Source of the DNA: Cymodocea nodosa
Lineage: Eukaryota > Streptophyta > Magnoliopsida > Alismatales > Cymodoceaceae
Direction: 5' to 3'
Assembly: GCA_036874045.1 (NCBI GenBank)
Contig: CM072339.1
Location: 5,091,501-5,155,500 of the forward strand
Length of the DNA: 64,000 nucleotides
Program-made: the position numbers and the translations under genes
Shown: positions 24,042-34,110 of the stretch, in pieces
How the letters are laid out: each line of letters opens with the position of its first letter
How positions within the stretch are numbered: position 1 is the stretch's first letter
The notes under the pieces: generated by a model
The model's input: the letters and a program-made list of their open reading frames with translations, nothing else
Told to the model about the DNA's origin: nothing
Database searches by the model: none

Positions 24042-24977
24042 TTATTTTTCAGGAAATGTTTGTTGTAATATTTTAGGATAGGGTGCTAATGATTGTGATT
24101 TAAAAGATTCTATTTCTTTCATTTGATTTGTTTGATCATTTTTAGTCTCATTTTCAGATTCAGATTTTTCTTCATTGATTTCTATGTTTTCAGATATTAT
24201 ATTTTCATTATCATTTTGATTTTTGTTCTTATCCACCTTCATATTATTTTCGTTTTGAATTCTTGGTGGTATATCAGTTATAGATCTTAATGTTATACAT
24301 ACAACTTCCAGATTTTCATTACTTTCATGATGTTCTTGTATTTCATTTTCGTGATTATGATCTTCAACTATTTTTAGTTTTAATTTGCATTCTTTAAATT
24401 CTATTGCATTGGTATTTTCTTTTATCTGTATGTCTTGTAAATTATGCAAATCTATAACATTAAAGTTTTCGTTTGTGTTTTCTTGTTGTATAACTTGTAA
24501 TTTCATTGTAAATTTATCCAATGCTTTTAATTTTCTTTCTAGATCATCTAATCTCATTGCATTCAATTTTTGATCAATTTTCATTATGGTTTTTTCAGTT
24601 TCGTAAATGATATCAATTTTAAGTTCTGAATATTCTTCCTTATAGTTTAATTGGTTGACTTCTTGTTGCTGCCACATGTATTGTTCCAGTTTGTCCATGT
24701 TTTGCTCTAAGCTACACTCTAGTCTATCATACCTATCCCAAACTTCCTTGTCTCTCAACATATTACACATTCTAAAATGACCATCAGTTGGGTAAACTAT
24801 AGGATTCTCATACTTAGCTCTATTATATTGAAGATAATTCATTTGTTGTACATGTGATCTAGCCATCTGCAACCGTCTCAATTTCAAACAATCAGAAATG
24901 TTGTGATCTTCCAAATTGCAGAATTCACATATGCTAACTACAAGTTTTAGAAATCTTTGAGCATAAGCATATGCCAT
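24042..24977 (-). CDS. G1a Gag-like protein beginning at the zinc knuckle
   Basis: A clean 311-codon frame begins 77 bases after the PBS. Residues ~17-30 form a CCHC knuckle, CEFCNLEDHNISDC (C-x2-C-x4-H-x4-C). Residues 75-165 are predicted coiled coil (WDRYDRLECSLEQNMDKLEQ), and the rest is charged and rich in Asn, Glu and Lys. The tail LAPYPKILQQTFPEK leads towards the protease region. Athila Gag normally has a capsid domain of some hundreds of residues before the knuckle; none is present here, nor in the copies at 1129 and 31338. It is intact as a frame, but whether it is expressed, or works only with Gag supplied by another element, is unknown. Confidence 0.7.
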   Translation of the reverse strand: MAYAYAQRFLKLVVSICEFCNLEDHNISDCLKLRRLQMARSHVQQMNYLQYNRAKYENPIVYPTDGHFRMCNMLRDKEVWDRYDRLECSLEQNMDKLEQYMWQQQEVNQLNYKEEYSELKIDIIYETEKTIMKIDQKLNAMRLDDLERKLKALDKFTMKLQVIQQENTNENFNVIDLHNLQDIQIKENTNAIEFKECKLKLKIVEDHNHENEIQEHHESNENLEVVCITLRSITDIPPRIQNENNMKVDKNKNQNDNENIISENIEINEEKSESENETKNDQTNQMKEIESFKSQSLAPYPKILQQTFPEK

Positions 24978-25055
24978 ATTCTCAATTATAGAAGAAAGTG
25001 CACAACACTCCTCTTGCTATTAAAATGAAGCAGCACTCACAGTTGCTTAGCTTCT

Positions 25056-25075
25056 CAATCCCTAGCAACGGCGCT
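25056..25075 (-). other. G1a primer binding site (tRNA-Asp)
   Basis: The minus strand reads CTAGCGCCGTTGCTAGGGA, close to the complement of the plant tRNA-Asp 3' end (TGGCGCCGTTGCCGGGGA). It lies between the LTR and gag. Confidence 0.85.
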
Positions 25076-25080
25076 AGAAA

Positions 25081-26964
25081 ACTTGTATTGATGTTTTGTT
25101 AACTTCTGTTTTTAAACTTGTTTAATTTGTCTTTTTGCTTATATCAATAATTACTTTTAGAAGTAAACTAACAACCTTTCACACAAATTAGATATTAATT
25201 CCAATTTGTATTTTAACTACAAGTGCACAGTGTATATTGTATTTGTGTGCAAGTACAAGTTGATCCTATAAAGATTGAGTAAGAATTATGTACTGTTCTA
25301 TTTGTTTTTATATTGGACTTTATATGTTCAGTAAGTACTTCGTTGAGTTACAGTTAACACAACAGACTAAGTTCGTGGAGTTGTGGTTAACTCCACGAGC
25401 CTATCTTTCCAGTTTAATATTGTTAGTTACAAAGGAATTCGGTCAACCATTGAGTGGTTCCATAGATTGTAAATAACATCAATTAAGCTCTTTAATGCTA
25501 GTTAATATTAGATTTATCATTAAGCAACACTAACATTCAAATATTTCAAATAGTAACCATTGAAATCTTTAAGTATCTGGAACAAAGCAATTTCAGTAAA
25601 CTGTAAAACTATTTTCTATTTTCTGAATCAAAAAAACATAAAACACTCATAATATTGACAAGGATAACATTAATCATGATACAAAACAAACAACACAACA
25701 CTTAAATACTAAATGTAAATACAGATAATTTGTTGTTTTTGGTATTTTTGTTTTGATATGTTCCTGAAGATGAATGAAAGGTGAAATGTAAAAATCTCTA
25801 TTGACAGTAAAAACTTTTGTCACTACATGCGACACGATTACACCACTGAAAACTTAATCACTTACAATCTTATCTCGTCTCCCTATAGAATCACAAGTCT
25901 AGAATTGCAAGATGATCTCCTCTTCAACATACTGGCATCAACCCAAAACCAAGGCTAGAAGCTTTACGATCTCCTAAGATATGAGTCGGTGCTTTGTGAA
26001 AATGGCTTCCCTTCCCGCGACGCGATCACTCCTCACAGTGATTGTTAGGCACCGTGTTTGGTTTGGAATCGACCCAACATCAAGAAAGTATCCTCATAGA
26101 CCTCCGATGGTTGGTGATTATGGTGGTGGTGGTGGTGTGGAGCTTTAGGGAACTTCTGACGTTACCTGTAGTTAGCGTGGTCCTCCACACCCTCTGCACA
26201 CACTTTTTCTTCGTCTTTTATATTTCTTATAGTAGTAACTGCTCTGCTTAAATGATCGGTTGGATTTCCTTCATTCATATCAACAATGGTGATTTCTTCT
26301 TCCTTCCATGAGTGAATTCCTGTGTGATACGTGCAATCCTGGTTTTCCTTCGAATGTCCTATTTCTGTAACTACTACAGTGACATATTAGAAAATATATG
26401 GTCCGTGGAGTTATAGATAACTCAACGGACTTACTTTGTTGATTTAACTATAAAACACGTGCAACAAAGAAATAAGCTGCTAACATAACGCGTTACCTTA
26501 GTGTGTATTCATGTAACTCAACGCGTATAGTTATGCTAACTTAACATGTTCAGATATTTTGGATACTTACAAATCTAACTATCTGATGCTCATATGCATT
26601 TCGGATTGTTAACAAATAACTTGCCGAAAATTCACTTAAGTCTTGCATTAATGCTTCAACACATGTACTCTAGGAAATAATAAAATATTCTTCTATCATT
26701 AAAAACATAATTGTCCAATACATACAATATAACTCTTCGAAATATAGAAAATTCAAATACTAAAGAATTAAAAACCTGCAACTCACTAATAGTTTAGAAA
26801 TGTACTTAATTAACATTAATTTCCTGAAATTATGTAGATTCTTTCATTAAAGCATATAATAGTGCAATTATAACATAATGGCTTAATTCTTATATGATAA
26901 GCTAAATATTATGCAATTAACCATCATTTAACCCTTAATATTATGCACTTTTTCATTCTAAACA
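25081..26964 (-). repeat. G1a LTR (5' LTR)
   Basis: It is about 1884 bp long. The minus strand starts TGTTTAGAATGAAAAAGTGC at 26964 and ends a few bases before the PBS. Conserved parts include the end block at 25195-25280 and the GTAACTCAACGCGTATAGTT module at 26515-26545. Compared with G1b it has lost most of the AACGAG/CACGTG module: at ~26553 it jumps from AACTTAAC-ATG to the TTTTGGATACTT segment. Confidence 0.8.
26215..26225 (-). promoter_or_regulatory. Possible TATA box of G1a LTR
   Basis: AAATATAAAAG on the minus strand. Equivalent sequences occur at 32640-32650 in G1b and 59601-59610 in G1c. Confidence 0.4.
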
Positions 26965-28753
26965 CCATCTTATCTTAAATTTTTCAACCTATTTAACTTT
27001 AAACAGTTTAAGACTTTAAAAATAACTTGAGCCTAAAATCAAGAAAGTTAAACGTATGCTCAAATATTAATTTCTATTTAAAAGTAAGGAAGGTAGAATA
27101 AGCTTTGATATTAATTAAGTTGATATTGACATATTCAATTCTCCTTAGAAATTGTAGATGCAATTATATAATGATACCATATTTCATCTAATCAATTTCA
27201 TAACTACAAATAGAGAAAACTAATTTACGGAATTTAAAACATTTTTCACTGTTTGAGATTTTTCTTCTTCTTGTTCTTCTCTTTCTTCTTCAACAATTCT
27301 TCAGTGACAAATATTTGACTTTCTCTACTTCATGAATTTTCTTTCTTCTAATTCTTTAAATCTTCAGTGACATATATCTAACTTTCTCTACTTCACTGAA
27401 TTTTCTTCTATCTAAGAGCTTTTCCCCGAAGAGGTGTTTTTGATCCCTAAAAGTATATTTCATTTGGTGTATAAGGATAATTGATGAACGAGAATTCTAT
27501 GCCTTTTATATTGTATATTCACTTCATGCATATCGTCCACGTTTAATCACTATCAGTTTTCCACTCTTCACATCTTCTCTTTTTCCTTCATCAAAATACA
27601 CATGTTCTGACCCATGTTTTCCTTTCAAATTTTCTTTAATCGTCAATCTTAGATCTCTGAAAATTTTCCTGCAAAATAAACTTACTTGTTCAAAATTTTT
27701 CATCAAATGTAATAAGAAGTCGTTGTGTTAATGTTAACTAAACGAGTAAAACAAGTAGATTTATAACTTAACATATCTAACTCAACGAGTTCATCATGTG
27801 CCAAATCACGTGACAAGTACTGTAGCTAATTCAATGAACTAAGTTTGTAGTGTTATGCTAACTCAACGAACCAACTTAACCTTTCTTTCAGAAGATTAAA
27901 TGCTAACTCACTGAAAATAGTTTAAGTATCAGATAGTTAAGTCTTCTAAGTATTCGTAAATCTCTTTTTACCATAAAACTAGTGAGACACGTGTCGTGGC
28001 CTGAAATCGTGACTTAAGTTATCTTTAAGAAGGTTAGATGCTAACTCATCGAAAATAGTTTAAGTTTCAGATAGTTACAATTGTAAATCTCCGAAAAACT
28101 CTAACTCACCAATCCAGTAATAAACAAATGTTTTTATAATAAGGTATTTACCATGTGCAATAACAATAACTTTAAGTTTATAACGCTAACCTAATGCGTT
28201 GCCTTAGTGTTCAATATAGTAACTCAACATATTTAGTTATGTTAACTTAACGAGTTAAACATGTGCAACTCACGTGATACAATATAACATTCATAAACTT
28301 TAATTTCACCATGTGCACAAACTAACTTAACGAGTTCGTCTCTTCATTTTAACCTTTTATTTACTAACTTAATGAGTTCTCATGTGACCTATTTTAACCT
28401 TTAAGCCTATAACTCAATGAGTTCTCATGTGACCTTTATACAAATAAAGCACTAACTCAACGAATTGTCTTAACGTGCACTGTACATGATATAGAGAATA
28501 TAACTTTAAAACATATCATGTTTGATAATAGAAACACACGTTAACTTAACATTTAGTTAAATGAAAAGTTAGTACAACTTAATGACTAGTTATTTAACTT
28601 AGCATAATGTTAGATCCATTTTAGACAAGTATTTATATCAGTAAAGTTTTTTTGTATTAATTGATGTTCTTAATTTACTTTCACAAACAATAGAAATTGA
28701 GTAAATATGATTACATTCGTTTAGCACACATTATCAAAACAAAATACTCAACA
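26965..28753 (-). mobile_element. C1 copy F: 5' fragment (leader plus damaged LTR)
   Basis: From the right: an LTR (27132-28753, ending CTCAACA) and then the C1 leader (26965-27131), stopping at the gag start codon region, where G1a was inserted. The PBS and roughly the first 135 plus-strand bases of the LTR are missing at 27131: TTAATTAAGTTG is followed at once by the ATTCAATTCTCC segment. Without PBS and U5 end it could not be reverse transcribed. It is of the A/B/F type. The rest of this copy is not identified. Confidence 0.8.
27502..27510 (-). promoter_or_regulatory. TATA box of C1 LTR F
   Basis: TATAAAAGG on the minus strand, at the C1 position. Confidence 0.5.
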
Positions 28754-30019
28754 CAACCAATCAAACTGAGCTTTCTGGTTGTAGCTCCAACTAACCTATC
28801 TCTATAGTTTTCAGTTAGTGTACTTTAGTAAACCACTAGCTTGAAGAAATTAGAGTTTATTGCGTGGAGAGCTTCTAGACTTGAGTTTGCCTTTGCTAAA
28901 GATTTGATTTTGAAGATGTTCTACTATATACATGAAGCTTGGTGTATGGATTTGTAAATTCAAAAGCTATATAACTCTCTTGTCTGCTGTTTATATTTAT
29001 AACATTAAGCATAATGATCATATTCACTTCTAACGGATGTATTTTGTTGTACTTACTAAAATTATAGGTTCAAATATGGTAAGTTACCATTTAGGAAGGT
29101 GTTTCAAGATAACCTTCCAATTTCCTTTGACTTTTGGATGGTTAGATGTGTAACACTCCGAAGAAAGCTCATAACTCACCAATAAACCACTTAAATTCTT
29201 TTGTCACGTAGGACTTTAAGTTGTACACATGAAGTGTCATAAGTTCAGATACTTGTAGTTATAACTCTTCAAAATGTTTTTGAATATCGGATAGTAGCTA
29301 TAGTAACTCTTTGATTTCCTTTAAAGCTTTCAATTGTAGTTATTCTATTTCGACATGTGTAAAATAGAATGACTTAAGTTTTAGATAGTTCATTCTGTAA
29401 TCTTCTGAAACTACTTGTTTTTCAGATAGTTAGCTATAGTAACTCTTCGATTTCCTTCAAAGCTTTCGATCGTAGTTATCCTATTTCAGCATTTGTAAAA
29501 TAGAATGACTTAAGTTTCGGACAGTTCATTTTGTAACCTTCCGAAACTACCTGTTTTTTAAATAGTTAGCTTTCTAACTTTTCGAAAATCCTTTTAAGCT
29601 TCCGTCTGAATTTCTACACATGCATATTCTTTTGACTTAACAGTTTGGATAGTTCTTCTAGATAACTTTCCAATTTACTTATATTTTCGGATAGTTAGCT
29701 GTCCTAACTCTTCGAAAAATTCAGACCTTTTATCTAACATTCCGAAAACCTTCTTATTTTCGAATAGTTAACCCTATAAGTTTCTGAAGAGCTTGCTTGT
29801 TGCCTTTAAGTGGTTTTTCAGATATTTAGGCATTTAACCTTTCAAAAAACTACTACTTCCAAATACTTAGATTGATAACTATCTGATTCTTTTGATTTCA
29901 TCTATCAGCTTCGAATGATCCGTTTGAGACTAACTTTAATTGCTAATCTGTGGATCTGAGAAATACAAAGGAATATTCCTCACATTGATTTTTGCATTAT
30001 CAAAATCTAGAGGTCCTTT
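28754..30019 (-). repeat. C2-like copia LTR (copy b), left end missing
   Basis: It is colinear with the C2 LTR at 48924-49870: a TATATTTATA block (28992-29001), TAACCTTCCAATTT (29112-29125), and the terminal TTTTTGCATTATCAAAA followed by a G/T-rich end. It is longer because of repeated 90-110 bp units (29260-29880), each pairing TCGGATAGTTA with TAACTCTTCGA. C1 LTR F is joined at 28753. The right edge enters a G1 LTR in plus orientation at ~30020, so this LTR probably inserted there. No PBS or PPT is seen at either side. Confidence 0.65.
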
Positions 30020-30345
30020 CAGTAGACTCGTAGAGTTAACTTAAGTCTACGAGGTTAGTCTATTGAATTAGCTATAACTCCATGAACTAAGTCTGTTGAG
30101 TTAACAGTAACTCAACAAAGTGCTTAATTAAATATATACAAACTCTAGCATAAAAATTAAAATAGTACACAATTCTTACTCAATCTCTATGAGATCGACC
30201 TGTACTTGCACATAAATACAATATACACTACGCACTTGCAGTTAAAAATACAAATTGGACTTAATATCTAATTTGCGTGAAAAGTTGTTTGTTTACTTCT
30301 AAAAGAATTTATTAATATAAGCATAAAAACAAATCAAACAAGTTT
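30020..30345 (+). repeat. G1 LTR 3' end, inverted relative to G1b
   Basis: It matches the inverse of 31441-31770 and of 25081-25400, including GAGTTAACTTAAGTCTACGAG, the block GACCTGTACTTGCACA and AAGTTGTTTGTTTACTTC. It ends AACAAGTTTTCC, where the PBS would begin, and joins the minus-strand G1b gag at once. Confidence 0.8.
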
Positions 30346-31338
30346 TCCAACCTAAACAAATGTTGACTTGTACTTTTTCAAAAATTTCTCTAATTTTTTC
30401 TTGTTTTTTAGGAAATGTTTGTTGTAATCTTTCAAGATAGTGAGCTAATGATTGTGATTTACAATGTTTTTTTTCTTTCATTTCATTCTTTTGATCATTT
30501 TTAGTCTCATTTTTAGATTCAGATTTTTCTTCATTGATTTCTAAGTTTTTAGATATTACATTTTCATTGTCATTTTGAATTTTGTTCTTACTTAGCTCTA
30601 CTTTGCTTTCTTTTTGAATTCTTGGTGGTATATCAGTTTTGGATCTTAATGTTATACATACATCTATTAGATTTTCATTACTTTCATGATGTTCTTGTAT
30701 TTCATTTTCTTGATTTTGATCTCCTATTGCTTTCAGTTTTAAATTACATTCTTTAACTACTATTTTATTGGTATTTTCTTTTATTTGTATGTCTTGCAAA
30801 TTATGCAAATCTTCAACATTAAAGTTTTCATTTGTGTTTTCCTATTGCATAACTTGAAATTTCATTGTTAATTCATCCAATGCTTTTAGCTTTCTTTCTA
30901 GATCATCTAGTTTCATTGCATTTAATTTTTAGTCAATTTTTATTATGATTTTTTCTGTTTCATATATGATATCAATTTTAGGTTTTGAATATTCTTCCCT
31001 ATAATTTAATTGGTTGACTTCTTGTTGCTGATCATGTATTGTTCCAGTTTGTCTATGTTTTGCTCTAAACTACGCTCAAGTCTGTCATACATATCCCAAA
31101 CTTCCTTGTCTCTCAACATATTGCGTGTTCTAAACTAACCATTAGTTAGGTAAACTATAGGATTCTCATACTCAGTTCTATTATATTGAATATAATTCAT
31201 TTGTTGTTCATGTGATCTAACCATTTGCAATCATCTCAGTTTCAAACAATCAGAAATGTCATGATCTTCCAAATTGTAGAATTCACATATGCTAACTACA
31301 GGTTTTAGAAATCTTTGAGCATAAGCATATGCCATATT
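30346..31338 (-). pseudogene. G1b gag, truncated at its 3' end
   Basis: The start at 31338 reads MAYAYAQRFLK and then SICEFYNLEDHDISDC, a knuckle with the second Cys changed to Tyr. The middle has several stops. The last part, 30808-30346, is open and aligns with G1a Gag (NENEIQEHHESNENL-type residues, then LQQTFPKKQEKIREIFEKVQ), extending ~15 residues beyond the G1a frame. It then crosses into the inverted LTR piece, so the final residues of that frame are not Gag. As in G1a, Gag starts directly at the knuckle. Confidence 0.75.
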
Positions 31339-31417
31339 CTCAATTATGTAATAAAAACACACAACACTTGCTCTATTATTAAAACAAAACAGTACTCACA
31401 GTTTCTTAGCTTCTCAA

Positions 31418-31437
31418 TTCCCCAACAATGATGCTAG
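31418..31437 (-). other. G1b primer binding site (degenerate tRNA-Asp)
   Basis: The minus strand reads CTAGCATCATTGTTGGGGA beside the LTR, the same position and base pattern as in G1a. Confidence 0.7.
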
Positions 31438-31440
31438 AAA

Positions 31441-33729
31441 ACTTGTTTAGGAAGAAGTAAATCTTCTTTTGTTCAATTACTTTTAAATGTATATTTATAA
31501 GTTTTGTTAAAAGTAAACAAACAATTTTCACAAATTAGATATTAAATCTAATTTGTTCTTAATTGTAAGTGCATAGTGTATATTGTATTTGTGTGCAAGT
31601 ATAGGTCAATCTCACAAAGATTGAGTAAGAATTGTATACTATTTCAATTTTTATATTGAAGTTTATATGTGTTCAGTTAAGCACTTCATTGAGTTACAGC
31701 TAACTCAATGGACTTAGTTTGTGGGGTTATGGTTAACTCAACGAACTAACCTCATGGACTTAAGTTAACTTCACGAGCCTATCTTTCCAGTTAAATATTG
31801 CTATTCACAGAGAAATTTGGCCATCCATTGGGCATTTCCACAGAATGTAAATAACATCAATTAAGCTTTTTAATATTAGTTAATCTAAGATTTGTCATTA
31901 AGCAACACTAACATTCAAATATTTCAAATAGTAACGATTAAGATTTTTAAGTATTCTAGACAAATCAATTTCATTAAACAATAAAACTATTTTCTATTTT
32001 CTGAATCAAGCAAACATAAAACATTCATAGTACTGATAATGATAACATTAATCACGATACAAAACAAATAATACAACACATTAATACTAAATGTAAGCAT
32101 AGATAATTTGTTATTTTTGGTATTTTTGTTTTGATATATTCCTGAAGATGAGCAAAAGGTGAAATGTAAAAAATCTCTATCGATAGGAAAAACTTCCGTC
32201 ACTACATGTGACACAATTACACCATTGAAAACTTAATCACTTACAGTCTTGCCTCCTCTCCCTATAGAATTGCAAACTAAGACTTGTAAGTTGATCTCCT
32301 CTTCAATATACTAGCATCAACTCGAAACCAAGGTTAGAAGTTTTACGATCTTCTGAGATATGAGTCGGTACTTGGTGAAAATGGCTTCCCTTCTTGTGAT
32401 GCGATCACTCTTCACAGTGGTTGTCAATCACCGTGTTTGGCTCAGAATCAACTTGACATCAAAAAAGTATTCCCACAAACCTTTGATGTTTGGTGATTTT
32501 GGTGGTGTTGTGGAGCTTCAAGGAACTTCCAACACTTCCTGTAGTTAGCACGGTTCTCCACCTTCACACACCTCCGATGCTTCCTGCAGTTAGCACAGTT
32601 CTCCACCTTCACACACCCTTTCTTTGTCTTTCTCCTCTTCTTTTATATTTCTTTCAGTAGTAACTACTTTTACGTAAATGATTGGTTAGATTTCCTTCAT
32701 TTGTATCAACAATGGTGATTTCTTCTTCATTCCATGAGTTAATTCTTACGTGATACGTGCAATCATGATTTTCCTTTGTATTTCCTATTTCTGTAATTGC
32801 TACAATGGCATGTTAGAAAATAAATGGTATATGGAGTTAGTGTAACTCAACGAACTTACTTCGTTGACTTAACTATAAAACACATGCAATAATACAACTT
32901 ATAAGTTTATAACACTAACACAATGCGTTACCTTAGTATATATTCAAGTAACTCAACGTGTATAGTTATGCTAACTTAATGAGTTAAATGAGTAGCTCAC
33001 GTGACATAATAAAGCATTTAATTTCAACACATACATAATTCTAACTTAACGAGTTCAGATATACAACTTATGATTTTTACTTGCTAACTCAACAAGTTCT
33101 TACATGATCTTTTTACACTTTTAAACTTGTAACTCAACGAGTTGGCACATGATCTTTCAACAAAAAAAACACTAACTCAACGAGTTGTTACTGTGCACCT
33201 ATACATGGTATAAATATATGCAAATAAAATAGATCATGCTTAATACTATAAAATTACACTTAAATCAAGTTTTCAAATCATGACAAGTATCCTCAGTAAG
33301 TTTTATGATAAAAAGATATTTTAGATACTTGCAAACCTAACTATCCGATGCTCAAACGCATTTCAGATAGCTATCATCTAACTTATCAAAAATTCAATTA
33401 AGTCATGTATTAAGGTTACAACACATGTCCTTTAAGAAATAATAAAGTATTCTTTAAGCATTTTAAAACATAACTGTTTGGTACATGAAATGTAACTCTC
33501 CAAAATAACAGACAATTCGGATACTTAAGAATTTCAAAGCCTATAACTCATCGACAGTGCAAAAATACACTTAATTAACATTAATTCCCTGAAATTATGT
33601 AGATTCTTTCATTAAAGCATATAATAATGCAATTATAATATAATGGCTTAATTCTTATATGATAAGCTAAATATTATGCAATTAATCATTATTTAATCGT
33701 TAATATTATGCACTTTTTCATTCTAAACA
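31441..33729 (-). repeat. G1b LTR, longest G1 LTR in the window
   Basis: It is about 2289 bp, starting TGTTTAGAATG at 33729 on the minus strand. It carries the full module at 32908-33250, with five AACT(C/T)AACGAGTT-like units and CTCACGTGA, which other G1 LTRs here have lost in part. A 45-bp tandem duplication (32535-32579, 32580-32624) lies in the R/U5 half. A possible TATA box is at 32640-32650. The right flank is ACATA. No partner LTR is found. Confidence 0.8.
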
Positions 33730-34110
33730 ACATAGTATAACATTTAAATTTGCACTTGTATAATGCTAACTTTATGAGAGTCCGTAAACTTAACTTCGTA
33801 AGTTTATGAGGATTCGTAAACTTAACTTAAAAACTTTACGAGCTTCTGTAACCTTAATAATTTTACGAAGGTTCATAAACTTACATGAGTAACTTTACAA
33901 GCATCTATATATTTCTATAAAACCACACTTAAAATAAGTTTTCAATCTTTCAGAAATGATATTTAATTAATGTTAATTCCTTAAAATTATGCACATTCTG
34001 TATTTAAGGCATATAATCGTGCAATTGTAACATAATGACTTAATTCATATATGATAAGCTAAATATTATGCAACTAACCATTAATATTATGCACTTTTTC
34101 ATTTTAAATA
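33730..34110 (-). repeat. Piece of a further G1-type LTR
   Basis: It begins on the minus strand at 34110 with TATTTAAAATGAAAAAGTGC and follows the G1 start for ~130 bp. It then holds a distinct array with the core TTCGTAAACTTA / TAAGTTTACGA (33780-33900) instead of the G1b sequence. G1b is inserted at 33729. This piece itself sits in a C2 gag at 34111 (flank ATACC). Confidence 0.65.

Larger units (their letters stand above)
21109..26964 (-). mobile_element. G1a: Athila-type Ty3/gypsy element, 3' truncated
   Basis: The order on the minus strand is LTR (25081-26964), PBS, gag, protease, RT, RNase H, and the start of integrase, which is cut by C1 LTR C. RT before integrase is the Ty3 order, and the FMDD polymerase site, the MPxDxF-type protease region and the tRNA-Asp primer match Athila. 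Its LTR begins exactly at 26964 beside C1 sequence (right flank CCATC), so G1a was inserted into a C1 copy near its gag start. The missing 3' part was lost when LTR C became joined here. Confidence 0.85.
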
